Assembly (NCBI GenBank): GCA_947396885.1
Contig: OX377202.1
Span: forward strand, 25,978,001-26,042,000
Origin: Heligmosomoides polygyrus polygyrus
Taxonomy: Eukaryota; Nematoda; Chromadorea; Rhabditida; Heligmosomidae
Length of the DNA: 64,000 nt
Direction: 5' to 3'
Shown: in pieces, positions 33,071-44,200 of the stretch
Position numbering within the stretch: the stretch's first letter is position 1
How the letters are laid out: every line of letters starts with the position of its first letter
Made by a program: the position numbers and the translations under genes
Notes under the pieces: model-generated
What the model was told of the DNA's origin: nothing
Databases searched by the model: none
The model's input: only the letters and a program-made list of their open reading frames with translations

Positions 33071-33689
33071 TTTTATGAGGAAAACACTGGTTTTACTAAT
33101 TACTATTAGTGCGATCGGATGGTGTAGGGTGGAATCTTCAATGCTCCTATGAAGCCCATCAACCTCTATCGACGTACGCGATTTGTTCTCTGAAGTGAGA
33201 AACAGATCATGAAAGTTGCAATCCGAAGTGCTTAATCTGCAGAAACATGATTAAAACTAATACTGGATACTGGGCGACAGGTCAACACCTTTACCGTAAG
33301 ACGGCAATAATACTCCTCCGAATCCCATACTCACTCTCCCTACCTCTTCCCCACCCCACGCTTATACTTCTTTACCCTAAACCTACCTATGTGCTGGCAA
33401 AGAAACAGAGTGAGAGACAGGCACGCACATGTGAAACTGAGTCCCAACTCACGTGTCTCCACGTTGCCACGACACTCCTAGACGACACTACTTCTGGACC
33501 CCCTGCCTCGACTTCTGTGACCCATCTTCAGAAACCGGGTGCACTCTGGACGGTATTGAGGAAAAACTCTGTTCCCCCACTAGTTCCTCCGCCCCTTCCC
33601 CCCCCCCCCCCCCCTCTAGTGGTCGCCCTTGTTGATCCCCTCTTTACTGGTCCCCTTCCTATCGGTGCCCTTTGCTCGGAATCCCAACG
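33071..33689. other. unrecognised stretch with poly-C
   Basis: A 157-codon plus frame spans a C run (33,596-33,613) and is proline-rich there; I regard it as low-complexity chance. No family features. Confidence 0.4.
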
Positions 33690-36600
33690 CACGTTGGACG
33701 ACGTCAGTTGTTCCACTTAGGAAATGTTCCTAGCCTGTCCAGCTTGCCTTTGGAGTGCACCGTGAACAATGCATATAGAATCGAACCTATCAATCGATTG
33801 GGCGCGAGAGCATGTAGAGTGCCCGTTTGGGAGTTTTATCGAAATTCCCAGTTGTTCCACTTAGGAAATGTTCCTTGCCTGCCCAGCTTGCCTTTGGAGT
33901 GCACCGCGAACAATGCATATAGAATCGAACCTATCAATCGAGTGGGTGCGACCACTCGCAAATTGCACGCGCGAGTGTGCTCGGAGCGCAATAACTCTGT
34001 GGAGATCGAATCGTTCCGGCTGCGGCTCGTGGTTTGTGTAGGCAGTAGAAAGCTTTAGTGGTCCGCGAAAGTGCAGCGTTATAGCTTCTAAACAAGCGAA
34101 ATTATAGCGGCGCGAAAATGCAGATTAGCCGTGTGTGACACGATTTTCCCGAGTTCAGTCGACCCCTGCAGGAAGTCGCGGCGTGCTAACGGCATGGAAA
34201 CGCGTGGGCTAGCAGAACACTGAAGGCCCTTAACGATGACGTGCTCGCTACTCCTCAGCTGCCTGAACTGCCTTGGCCTCATCTGCCAGTTTAGAGCGGC
34301 GCAAGATAGCAGTTTGCGGAGTTTCTTGCTCTCTTACTCACCCAGATTTGAGCTTTCGACCCTCGCAATGGAACCGTTCTCTTCAGCTCGAAGAGCTCTA
34401 TCGAACGGTGGCGCTCTCGACCAATTCCAGAAAAATGGATTTTTCGACGATCTCCCATCGAGGACGCTGTCGCTCAGGCACAGCTTGCGCGGACGATGAT
34501 GTCATAGAAAATCGATATCTCACAATTGGGCCATGCTAGATACCATTCGGTCCAGCTTTTCATGCTGAATTGTCTTATTGGGAGTAGGGAAAACTGTAAT
34601 CTGGGCGAGTAAGAGCGAGGAGAACATGGACCGTTGTTGTATTGCATTGCACGCGCGGCCGTGTTCTGAGCGCGTAAACTCTGTCATTTGTAAACCTTTC
34701 CGGTTGCAGCTTGTGATTTTTGTAGGCAGTAAAATGTTCTAATAGAGGGCCGAAACAGAGCCATGTAGCTTATGATTGGGCTGTGTTACGGCGCTGCGAA
34801 AATGCAGGTTAGCCGTTTGTGACACGATTTCTTCCAAATTCAGTCGACCCCTGCGGGAAGACGCGGAGAGATACCGGCCTACAAATGCATGGGCGAGCAG
34901 AACGCTTAAAGCACTTTACGATGACATGCTCACAACTCCTCAGCTGCCTAAACCGCCTTAGCCCCAGCTGCCATTTTAGGGCGGTGGACTTAGCGTTGAA
35001 GTTTCCTGCGCCCTTACTCGCCCATATTTGGCCTATGTCGTACCATCGCTCACCCCGAGCGAAGACTAATGATAAGCTCCCATATCGATTGCGCAAAGCG
35101 ATGAGTCGATATGGGAGCTTATCATTAGGCTTCGCTCAGGATGTGCGGTGGTATGACATAGGCCTTTGAGTTTTCGACATTCGCAATAACACCGTTAGCT
35201 CGAGCACGAAAAGCTCTATCGAATGGTATCACTCACGTCCAATTCTGGAAAAAGCGATTTTTTGACAATTTCCCATCGAGGACGTGGGCCGAGCCTGCGA
35301 GGATGATGACGTCATAGAAATCGATATTTTCGAAATTGGCCAACTTTTCTCGTTCGAAATCATCTAGTGGTTATTTTGTGCGCTGATTACGAATCCGACG
35401 TTCGTTTTTGAAAATTTCGCCGATTTCGGTAGGTTACCTGCCGTTTGAAGGTGGTCGGGTCATGATCACCGATCACCCTCGGTCATCATTATGGCTGTCT
35501 TCTGCCATAATCAGCTAAATGGACTTCTTCATCGTGTTAGAAACCCCGAATAACTCCTGCCCTTAGATGAAGTTTGAGGAAAACCGGTGACCCTGACACG
35601 ACCACCCTCAGTTGTCCAGAAGAAAGACTTACCGAATTTTCAAGAACGGACGTCGGATTCGTAATCAGCGCACAAAATAACCACTAGATGATTTTGAACG
35701 TGAAAATTTGGCGAATTTCGAAAATATCGATTTCTATGACATCATCATCCGCGCAGGCTCGGCCGTCCTCGATGGAAATTGTCAAGAAAGCGCTTGTTCC
35801 AGAATTGGTCGCGAGTGGCACCATTCGATGGAGCTTTTCGTGCTGAAGCTAACCGTGTTATTGCGAGTGTCGAAAACTCAAATATGGGCGAGTAAGGGCG
35901 CAGGAAACTTCAACGCTAAGTCCACCGCCCTAAAATGGCAGATGTGGCCAAGGCAATTCAGGCAGCTAAGGAGTTGCGAGCATGTCATCGTAAAGTGCCT
36001 TCAGTGTTCTGCTAGCATACGCGTTTACATGCCGTTAGCACGCCGCGTCTTCCTGCAGGGGTCGACTGAACTCGGAAAAAATCGTGTCACACACGGCTAA
36101 TCTGCATTTTCGCGCCGCTATAATTTCGCTTCTTTAAAAGCTATAACGCTGCACTTGTGCGGTCCACTAAAGCTTTCTACTGCCTACAAAATCCACGAGC
36201 CGCAGCCGGAACGATTCGATCTCCACAGAGTTATTGCGCTCCGAACACATTCGCGCGTGCAATTTGCGAGTGGTCGCGCCCACTCGATTGATAGGTTCGA
36301 TTCTATATGCATTGTTCACGGTGCGCTCCAAAGGCAAGCTGGACAGGCTAGGAGCATTTCCCAAGTGGAACGACCGGGAATTTTGATAAAACTCCCAAAC
36401 GGTCACTCTACAGGCTCTCGTACCCACTCGACCTCACTCTGCGAGTGGTCGCGCCCACTCGATTGATAGGTTCGATTCTATATGCATTGTTCACGGCGCA
36501 CTCCAAAGGCAAGCTGGACAGTCTTAAGGCAATTTCCGAGTAGGGCGGCTGGGAATTTCAATAAAATTCCCCAAACTGTCACTCTACAGGCCCTCACTCC

Positions 36601-36795
36601 CACTCGATTGATTATGTCCGGCCTATATACATTGTTCAACTCTGTTGATTTATATGTCAGAAGATAGAGCTTGGGCCTGCTGAGCTCAAATATATGTTTC
36701 TTTTCACAAGTGCTTGATTTGAAAGAAAGTTATTTGAAAAAGCCGCTTTGGAACGCTCCAAAGCGGCTTTTTCGGGAATTGACCAAAAGGCATGC
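33690..36795. mobile_element. PAL-family palindromic repeat complex
   Basis: A long palindrome is centred near 35,527. For example 35,368-35,418 is complementary to 35,635-35,684, and 34,740-35,330 to 36,200-35,700. The right arm continues to CGGTACTGTA at about 36,786-36,795. An extra direct copy of the arm lies at 33,690-34,545. Each arm has two spaced copies of GATTGATAGGTTCGATTCTA (period 144 bp in the left copy, starting 33,707 and 33,851). Near the right end is the hairpin AAAAGCCGCTTTGG...CCAAAGCGGCTTTTT (36,737-36,772). Single-arm or partial copies are at 10.9-11.7 and 44.6-46.3 kb. No transposase frame, so it is a non-autonomous fold-back type element. All open frames inside are arm repeats read in several directions. 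Confidence 0.78.
35030..35164. mobile_element. hairpin MITE, family H, 135 bp, with empty site
   Basis: Begins GGCCTATGTCGTACCATCGC and ends with the near-complement, GCGGTGGTATGACATAGGCC. TTT flanks both sides (35,027-29 and 35,165-67). The other arm of the palindrome (near 35,885) has the uninterrupted sequence ATATTTGAGTTTTCGACAC on the complement, with a single TTT, so the empty site is visible in the same molecule. Confidence 0.9.
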
Positions 36796-37109
36796 GCGGT
36801 ACTGTAGTTTGCCAGCAATCTCCCATGGTTAAGCCCAAAGAAAACTCCGCTGGCATACGCCGCACTGTCGTAGGCATCTCTTGGCTTCAGTCCCCTTCCT
36901 CGTGATTGAAAGGTGACCGACGGATTAAGCCAACAATGTTTAATAAGATATGCCAAGATTTTGGCAATGAAGAGAAAAAAGTTGATTGGAACCTTGTCTA
37001 CTACCTCGTTCCTGGATTTCCTCTAAATTTTATTACACAATTTATGAAAGGCACCCTTTTATTAACAAACAGACAACAAAAAGATAGAGAATGGAAACTG
37101 ACGTTAATG
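36796..37109. other. unrecognised stretch with one protein-like frame
   Basis: Part of a plus frame at 36,936-37,110 reads MFNKICQDFGNEEKKVDWNL, then VYYLVPGFPLNFI. It looks like protein but has no clear splice sites or family, and it runs straight into a SINE. Confidence 0.3.
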
Positions 37110-37330
37110 AATCCTTTTGGAATGCCCCACGCATTCCACTTCTAAGAGATGTCGCAGAAGCGATTTGAATGCGTATTTGGCCTATACAGGGACCTCCGGT
37201 GACCAATCAATGAACAGGTCAGTGCTTTATCCTTGCCAGCCAATTCTGGTACCAATTCGCCGATACCTCAGGGATGGAAGGCTTAGTTGGCCTAGGCAGG
37301 AAATCCGGAACGAGAGCCAGTGGCCGTATT
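37110..37330 (-). repeat. SINE-A copy, nearly full length
   Basis: On the minus strand it begins in the B-box region (GTTCCGGATTTCC), passes TGCCTAGGCCAACTAAGCCT and TCCATCCCTGAGG, and ends TAGAAGTGGAATGCGTGGGG. This parallels the SINE at 43,030-43,320. Confidence 0.7.
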
Positions 37331-38247
37331 CTTGAATGTTCCCGGGAACGTCGCGGCTTTCCGCGGGAAGTGACCGGAGCGGGAGGCCAAAACATTGGTA
37401 TTTATGAAAGCGGCGAGAACCAGCGGGACCGTCCCACGCCGCTAGCGGCCCGCTCCTGCTCTACCGCAGGTGATCGGTCGGGAACGTCGGCAAGCCGCCA
37501 TGTGAAGTGGTCAGTGCAACTGCACACTACAGGATTTCCCCTTCCTCAGGCTGTGTTATCTTCCTTCTATCTCCTTCTCCTTTCCATCGCTTGCGGTCGT
37601 CACGTACCAGATCGGATCGAACAAGAGAACTGAGGCTAGGAAAATGCCCGTTCTCTAGCCTCAGCTCTCTTGTTTCTTAGTCGACAGAAAGCATACATAT
37701 TAAGTGTGATGAAGAGTTCGTCCTCCAACAATCCTCAGAATGGGACATCTGAGCCGTGAGGATATTTTCGGAAAAACGCCGGAAGCTGAGAGCAAAAAAA
37801 CGTTCTGAAGATGGCAGAAGACTGTATGACGACATAATTATTTGTGGAAATACCCAAATAAGCTATGATCAAATCGGACACTTTCCTAAGCAGCTTGAAG
37901 TTTTTGAAATCCAATGAAGCTCTCCAAGAAGAACAATTTTTGTCTAAGAAAAACCTAGCATTACTTTTTTAAAATTTTTTGATTCAGCTGCCCCAATAAG
38001 TGAACGCACTGTTCGAAATTCTCTAAAATCAAACAATGAGTTAGAATTTGATCTAAAGCACAGGGAGGGGCAGTCATTTATTAGGTTGTCCCACACAGAA
38101 TGTGGCGTACATTGTGGCCTTCTTTTTGCAGTTATTCGGTTGTTAGCTAACTTAGGGTTACTTTTTCGCGGCATTTCATCTTCTACATTTCCTATTTTCT
38201 CACATCATTCCCTCATCGGTTTCTAAAATTATAGCCTTCAGACTACA
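37331..38247. other. unrecognised stretch; contains a mariner-type TIR
   Basis: At about 38,078-38,105 lies TTATTAGGTTGTCCCACACA then GAATGTGGC, a mariner-type terminus that probably belongs to the transposase remnant starting at 38,248. The rest shows nothing I recognise. Confidence 0.5.
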
Positions 38248-39090
38248 ATGGGCCGGAATAGGATTGTGCGCGCGTGCCTGCTCTACGACTTCAAATGGAA
38301 GAAATCCGCTGCAGAATCGCATCGTTCGTTGGTAGCTGCATTTGGCATAGATGTCTTTTTGAAAGACATTGCGAGCGGTGGTTTCAATGTTTTGCCGCCG
38401 GCGAAGAAAGTCTTGAAGACGAAAAGCACGGAAGACAGGCGCCTATCTGGGGCCGGAATCATCAACGACTTACGTAACGTTAACGAAGAATTGTAAGCTT
38501 ATCAAGCGATATGGTGAGCGATTAGCTTCGTTATCTGAGCTTTTAACGCGGCTTATCGCTCACCGTATTGATTGATAAGTTTGCAATTCTCCATTAAAGT
38601 TACGCAAGTCGTTGGTGAATCCGGCGTCTGGATAACGACCTTTCACGGAATGCACTTGATGCTGATCAGACAAGGTCGACTCGGGAGCTTGCAGTAGAGC
38701 TTGTCTGCTCCAAATCCTACTCCAAATCATGCTCCAAATTTAAATCCAATTCGAGTTAACACGTCGTCTACCAGCTTGCTGCATGATAATTCGGGGCCTC
38801 ACGTCGCAAAAGTCGTTTAGTAGAACATTGAGAATCTTGGCTGGACCGTTTTGCGTTATCCGCCGTAAGGCTCTAGCATTGCCCCATCCGACTACCACGT
38901 ATTCCGATCGGTGCAGCACGCCTTCGGTGGGAAGATGTTCCCTGTCTACGGCGAAATTCGAATTTGGGTGATTATCCTCCTCGAATCGCGACCATCTCAT
39001 TTCTTTAAATACGCTATCCATTCTTTGCGTGTACATTGGAGAAAGGTTGTTGATAATTGTGAGAAATATATTGCCGAATCATGTTTGGCT
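38248..39090 (+). pseudogene. mariner transposase, internally deleted
   Basis: The N-terminal DNA-binding region is clear: VRACLLYDFKWKKSAAESHR then SLVAAFGID, followed in another frame by RWFQCFAAGEESLEDEKHGR. A hairpin repeat interrupts at 38,469. Beyond it DADQTRSTRELAVELVCS (38,653-38,706) resumes the linker. The catalytic core is then missing its first Asp block, and the C-terminal part follows with LLHDNSGPHVAKVV (second D, about 38,778) and a decayed APSDYHVFRSVQHAFGGKMF (third D). In the family about 345 residues are expected; here roughly the block between the linker and the second D is lost. It lies 150 bp inside a mariner-type terminus at 38,080. Dead copy. Confidence 0.87.
38469..38608. 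mobile_element. hairpin MITE inside mariner
   Basis: Left arm CTTACGTAACGTTAACGAAG then AATTGTAAGCTTATCAAGCG is nearly complementary to the right arm ending TTAAAGTTACGCAAG. It splits the mariner linker coding region. A right-arm fragment of the same type is at 28,742-28,791. Confidence 0.75.
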
Positions 39091-39132
39091 TTAATTGCTT
39101 TGTGTGAATTTAACTTTTCGGTCTGAAGCGAC

Positions 39133-39134
39133 AT

Positions 39135-39213
<79 letters not shown>

Positions 39214-39214
39214 T
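39133..39214 (-). repeat. (TAAA)n microsatellite, retrotransposon 3' tail
   Basis: About 20 units of TTTA on the plus strand, that is TAAA on the minus. It sits exactly at the 3' end of the minus-strand CR1-like element and is its tail. The plus-strand CR1-like element at 60,766-60,790 ends in the same type of tail. Confidence 0.92.
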
Positions 39215-39547
39215 GGGCATAGACGGATGTCTAGCGTTAAATAAACAAAACAACACTTGAGGAACAAATGCGTACTAACCACATCTTCCTGTTAACACTT
39301 AAACATATAATGACTGCAAGGCGTCAACAACATTTACTTTTGGCATAACTTTTACAGGCTTGAGCAGACAACCTTGTCAAGTCCTCGTACTTACCAAGTA
39401 GCAAATTGAAATCCTTAAGTAAGGAAATCTGATCTGACTCGTGATCTAGCAATTGGGAGTCGAAGAATGACCCTTCCTCTTACAGAACGTGTCAGTTCAT
39501 CATCGATAAAATCTATTGGATCGATAGCCAGCTTTTCAGCTAGAATT

Positions 39548-40960
39548 TTATACAACATAATAAGATCTGCAACTTTTCGCCCTCAGTGATGAAAGACGAA
39601 AGTAAATCGCCCGTTGATGCCCGCATGGAACTGAACTGTAATCCATCGATAAACCCCGCATCATAAGCTTTCTGGTGAAGCTATTTTGTACACTTTCTAA
39701 AAGGTCAGTATCTTTTTTCTTAGTTGGATTGAAGACAGTTGTGTCCGCTTCCACGATAGGACGTACTTAGGTTTTAAAGGCCCCTATGTAAACCTCGGGG
39801 ATGTTAGATTTTAAAACTCTGAAGATGTTATATGAACGATAACTGGCCTTTCTCACCAACATCCTGCAATGCTTAGAGAAGCAAAGGTCGCTCGTTATAG
39901 TGTAACCCAGATCTCGAACTTCATCGACCTTTATCAAAAGCTGCCCATTAATCATATATTCTGGAGATTGAGCATGGCTTTTCTGTCCAATCATCAGGAA
40001 ATGTGTCTTCTCTATTGGGAGTGGTATTTCCCATTTCTCTGCCCAAGAGCAGAAAAAGTCAATAGCAGATTGGATTGTTCGGGTATCTTCTTCGTTCTCA
40101 ACTCTTCTGTAAATTTTTACATCGTCAGCATACATTTTGCATTCAACCCCGAGACTATTGAAGCAGTTTGGAAGGTTGAAGGTATACAGCGAGAACAGAA
40201 TTGAGGACAGGACTCCTCCTTGAGGGACGCCGCTGAATGCATGAAATACCTTGGAGTATTGACCCTTGATTTTAGCTTGATATGTTTTTTCGGATAAAAA
40301 TTGCGGAATACAGTTTATAACCAGGGGATGAATACCCACTGCTTTCATTTTGAGCATCAATTTTCTTACCGGAACTTTGTCGAATGCATTTGAGAAGCCA
40401 AAATACACAACATACGTGCGTTTTTTGTCCTCATTTAATTGGATCCAGTCATTCAAGGAAGTGAGAACGCTCGTTTCTACGGATCTACCTTTTAAAAACC
40501 CAAATTGATTTTCTAAAATTACTTTATTGGTATCAAGGTGCGCTAAGATATGCTTCTTCAGTATCTTTTCAAAGGTTCTGGCAAACATTGGGGTGATGCT
40601 TATAGGCGGGTAGTTACAGGGAGTGCTGAGCGGAATCCTCTTGGAAATTGGGGTGACAAACGCGTGTTTCCATCTAACAGGAACTTCTGCTCTAGTGTAA
40701 CTCAAATTGAATATGTGTTCCAAAGGATAAGCGATTTGATGCACAATGTTTTTTATAAAGCTTAATGGAAGGAAATCCGGGGATAATGAGGATGAATTTG
40801 GCCACTTAGATAACACTTCAATAATCTCCTCTTTATAAAACATTCTAGACATTCTGTGTAGTATGCTAAAAGAACGGATCGCGCGAGGTATTCGTTCTTT
40901 TAATATACTACTTAATGTACTGTGCGTGTCATTCCACGCCAAGACAATTTTTGTTTTCAT
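39548..40960 (-). pseudogene. CR1-like reverse transcriptase, 5'-truncated copy (CR1-C)
   Basis: A 397-codon minus frame (40,960-39,767) encodes a reverse transcriptase: NLSYTRAEVPVRWKHAFVTP, FARTFEKILKKHIL, NQFGFLKGRSVETSVL, SGVPQGGVLSSILFSLYTFN and the catalytic YADD (40,121-40,132). The frame ends in a TAA/TAG-type stop just after VYIGAFKT, where PLLEY-type sequence is expected, and the next part (39,754-39,548) continues as VEADTTVFNPTKKKDTDLLE and SVQNSFTRKLMMRGL, the thumb region. The endonuclease and ORF1 are absent, as is usual for 5'-truncated non-LTR copies. The tail is a (TAAA)n run. It is related to, but distinct from, the elements at 4-8 and 53-61 kb; FEKILKK and the tail are shared with the latter. 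Confidence 0.9.
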
Positions 40961-40990
40961 TCAAATTGAAATAGAGTAGGCCAGTAAATG

Positions 40991-41654
40991 GCGAGATGAA
41001 CTTTTCGCATGCTATAAAAATGCTGCCTTTCTGTGCCCTGACATAAGCTATAAAACACAATATTTCCTTTGAATATAAATTTTTTTTTATAAAATTTCAA
41101 GCAGCGCGTGCACTTGTTGGGCAGCTGAATTTTAAAGAATAAAAAGTAAAAAAGTTTTAAAATTTAAATGTTCCTTGAACAAAAAGTTGTTTAAACTTTC
41201 ATGGAGAGTTTTTAGTGTAATGCGGAAAAAGCTCACTTTAATTCGGAAGGTGCTCGGCTTGATTAAAAACGACAAGCTTGCTTATAAGTGTGTCAACTTC
41301 TACTTTCAAAGTGTCCATTTTAATTTGTAAGGTCTCCAGCTTGATTTTAAAAGTTCAGAGTTTGAAATGGAAACGGTGGTCTCAATTTGATTTTGAAGGT
41401 TTCCAATTGCACGTGAAACGGTAACTACTCATCACTACTGCGTTTCATTCAAGACGTAATTTGTCGATTTTTTCCACATTGAGTAAACTTTTATTTATCA
41501 CCGTCTATTGTTCCATCCATACCAGTCAGAAGGCATCAGGCCATATGAAGGCTTTCGCGTCAAGTCGAACACTTTTCAAACAAAACTGCATGAAAAACGG
41601 TGATTTGACGAATTAGTTTTCGAATTTTTGCACTTCCGGCGTCCGTTGAGAGTT
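40991..41654. other. unrecognised AT-rich stretch
   Basis: Repetitive TTTAAT(T/C)/GGAAGGT-like wording at 41,220-41,410 (for example TTTAATTCGGAAGGTGCTC) is reminiscent of 16,320-16,560, but the similarity is loose. No gene. Confidence 0.4.
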
Positions 41655-41657
41655 TAA

Positions 41658-42339
41658 GGCCTATGTTATACTTCGGCGACGCGCCGCCGACCCTGCGACC
41701 CGTCATCGACGTCGCCGACGCTGACGTCACCACCGACATCACCGTCGTCGCCACAGACGCGTGCTCGACGTCGGCGACGTCGTCAACAAATTCTGTGGCG
41801 GCGCCGGGGACGACGTTGACAGGAGAGCATCGAAGCGGATTTTTAGCAGCGGGTTTTCGGAGCGGGTTTTCAATGTCATCATTTGGTAACCAGTCTGCCC
41901 ATAGAAAGGCTAAGTGATCACATCTGCATTCGCATACATTTTGAGCTTTTCTTAATCTTCAAAAGAAATTTGAATTCTTAATTCTTCTTAATGCTTCAAG
42001 ACTTGATGATGATTTTTTGTCCTGTATGTACGGTAGTCTGCTCAACCATTGTTAATCTGCCGAATTTTCTCTTACTAACCAAATTTGGCTTTTAGAAGGA
42101 TGGATAAGTGTTCAAAGGTTTCACTAGCAGCAATGTTAGAACTATTCAAAAGCACCTGTATTTTTAGGCGTCGCCGACGCGCCGTCGTCGGCCCGTCTGT
42201 GGCGACATCGGCGACGTCGGCGGCGGAAGAATAACACCCTCTGCGGAGCTCTTGGCGACGTCGTCGCTGTGATGTGCGGGCTGCTACGCAGTGCGTAGCA
42301 GCCCCTACAGCATAGCGTCGCCGAAGTATAACATAGACC
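41658..42339. mobile_element. CG-rich TAA-flanked element, family D, copy 2 (682 bp)
   Basis: Exact TAA duplications flank it (41,655-57 and 42,340-42). The ends GGCCTATGTTATACTTCGGC and the reversed right end GGTCTATGTTATACTTCGGC are inverted repeats. Next to the left end are CGACGTCGCCGACGC-type runs. The interior has a block shared with copy 1, including ACTTATCCATCCTTCTAAAA on the minus strand. A short perfect inverted pair GGGCTGCTACGCA / TGCGTAGCAGCCC at 42,278-42,303 lies near the right end. No transposase. Confidence 0.88.
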
Positions 42340-42342
42340 TAA

Positions 42343-42719
42343 CTCGCGCGTCGCGGCCGCTCCGGCATCCCTGTGCTGCACGCGACAGCTAACACCTCCT
42401 CCGACTGCGTTCCACGACAAATTAATCATATTGATATTTTATTGTTGAATGTGATTTAGGGTTAAAAAACACAAATGTTTAACAAATTTATCTTAAATTT
42501 ATGTTTAAAAGGGTCACCAAAGGCTGACAGTGCCAATTTTAAAAAACTAAAGACAATTAAATAACAGATTTCAATTTAATCGCGGAAGGAGCTGTAGGAT
42601 GACTAACCACAAGGCGGCCCTAACGTTTCGTTAGGTCGAACAAAGAACTTTCAACACTTGTGCAACAAACCCAAAGCGACAAATTACAAACTCGGTCACT
42701 TGTGTAATACCTGTTCAAA
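42343..42719. other. unrecognised stretch
   Basis: No gene or repeat recognised. Confidence 0.4.
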
Positions 42720-43029
42720 TCGACTATTCCTCTCCATCACGCAGGCCTACAGTCTTACGATTCGCTGTGAAACAAAGCTTGAGAGACGTCCATATCCAGT
42801 TGATGTCAGTTTTTGAATTCTCTATTGGGGATGCTGTGCTCCAAATAAGTGGCAGTATAGAAACCATGTCGGCAAAGTAAGATTGGTAGGGTGAAACAAC
42901 GCAACCTAGTTCACGATTTTCTTCAAGGCTCAGCTTCTTACTTGCTTTTCTCTCGACGTGAAGACGCGCGTTGTCGTTCAGAAGGTAGACATGTTCCATA
43001 GGCGATTTTGGCTCATAACGTCTTCCAGG

Positions 43030-43555
43030 GGCGCGTGTAGCGCAGTCGGAGGAGCGCCGACTGTCGCGTGCACCTGATACCAGGTTCCTGGTTCGGATTT
43101 CCCGCTCAGGCCGACCAAGACTTCCATCCCTCCAGGGTCGAAGAATTGATGCTGCTACTAGTCTGGGAACGATAAAGCGCTAAATTGTTTATCGGCTGGC
43201 CACCGCGAGTAATTGTATGGCCAAATACGTAATCAAATCGCCTCCACGACATCCTGTAGAAGTAGAATGTGGCGCATCTCAAAGAGGATTGAGTAACGCC
43301 GGCCTTTATCCTTTACCCTACGCAAAGCATTTCTCACCGATTTTGCTCCTAACCGTCTTTTAGAAGCGCTTTGTCCAACCCAGACTGGTAGCAATTCACC
43401 GACAAAGCGCTGACTTCTTCATCGGCTGACCACCGCAAGTCATTGTATGGCCAAATACGCATTCATATCGCCCTCACGGCATACCATAGAAGTAGAATGC
43501 GCTGGCGCATCCCGAAAGAGATTGAGTAACACCGTCCTTTATCCTATATCCTAAT
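43030..43555 (+). mobile_element. SINE-A, tRNA-derived, with doubled body and 10-bp target duplication
   Basis: GTCTTCCAGG flanks both sides (43,020-29 and 43,556-65). The head has a perfect-looking A box (TAGCGCAGTCGG, 43,038-43,049) and a B box (GGTTCGGATTTC, about 43,091-43,102), so it derives from a tRNA. The body (about 43,150-43,325) is repeated with changes at about 43,376-43,555; both bodies end GATTGAGTAAC then a TTTATCCT-type tail. It is inserted in mariner coding sequence. Other copies: 37,110-37,330 and 25,215-25,322, both on minus. Confidence 0.88.
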
Positions 43556-43885
43556 GTCTTCCAGGGTCTGAAGCTCACTAGCTGGACGCTGATGCTGTGG
43601 TCCTGTCCACCAGCAATTTCCAGTGGAGTGTCCAGTCTGAATCCCTCCAGCAACACAGAACACCCTTCTTTTCGCTTTTATCTGGCTTGGAGCCGTTTCC
43701 CCGCGTGGTAGCCATTAGCTCTTGTGAGAGCTGTTCACGTAGAGACAGCTATCGTGCTCTGTAGCAATGTCCTTCACAGTCCTTTCTGGCTGGCGAAATA
43801 GTAGAGTAGAGGTGTTTGACATGTCTCGTGTGCTAGCTGAAGCTCGTTTAGCGGTACCCGAAGATCTCTAGCTCTAAGATCTAAT

Positions 43886-43927
43886 AGATTTCTAGCTGAC
43901 TAACGACAGTGAGTCAGCTAGAAATCT
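43886..43927. repeat. perfect 16-bp hairpin
   Basis: AGATTTCTAGCTGACT (43,886-43,901) pairs exactly with AGTCAGCTAGAAATCT (43,912-43,927), loop of 10. It sits inside the mariner remnant, between linker and catalytic domain. Confidence 0.9.
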
Positions 43928-44200
43928 TTCAGTACAACCAAGTGACGCCGGCAAATCACGAGTGGCTGACTTAGGCTGAGCCTTGAGAGCTTCAGTTGTC
44001 TTTTTCCGCTGCAGAAGGGCGCACAGAGGCGGGTCTTTCTTGCCACCGGCCTCATAGTGCTACCTATTGTGGAGAAATGAATAACGTCCTCCCTGGATGC
44101 AGCGCTGATATTGGAGGCAGTAGTCTTCAAAGAGTGGCTTAGCGGGAATTCATAGTAGACGATAGGTCGTAGAATGTAGTTGAATAACGAAGCCATTATT

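Larger units (their letters stand above)
39133..40990 (-). mobile_element. 5'-truncated CR1-like element with TAAA tail
   Basis: Comprises the reverse transcriptase remnant, a 3' untranslated part (39,547-39,215) and the TAAA tail. Its 5' border near 40,980 is not sharp, and no target duplication was identified. Confidence 0.85.
42720..44200 (-). pseudogene. mariner transposase, near full length but decayed and interrupted
   Basis: From 44,196 on the minus strand: FNYILRPIVYYEFPLSHSLK and TTASNISAASREDVIHFSTI (N-terminal helix-turn-helix), then a KAQPKSATRDLPASLGC linker. A 43-bp hairpin sits at 43,886-43,927. The catalytic part begins near 43,800 with VKDIATEHDSCLYVN where IVTGDExWILYV is usual, so the first catalytic block is altered. 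It goes on to WLPRGETAPSQIKAKRRVFC. A 526-bp SINE interrupts at 43,555. After it, from 42,999, MEHVYLLNDNARLHVERKAS (second D) and a decayed SPYQSYFADM follow. Its relative at 51.9-52.9 kb shares the PIVYYEF start. Dead copy. Confidence 0.82.

Noticed and set aside
33247..33720. 157-codon plus-strand frame with a proline run
   Set aside because: The proline part is a C homopolymer and the rest has no family features.
33672..36466. many 60-130 codon frames
   Set aside because: They recur in all PAL copies and in both directions of the palindrome; no domain.
43030..43115. intact tRNA gene
   Set aside because: A and B boxes are present, but it continues into a SINE body with target duplications, and no cloverleaf closes.
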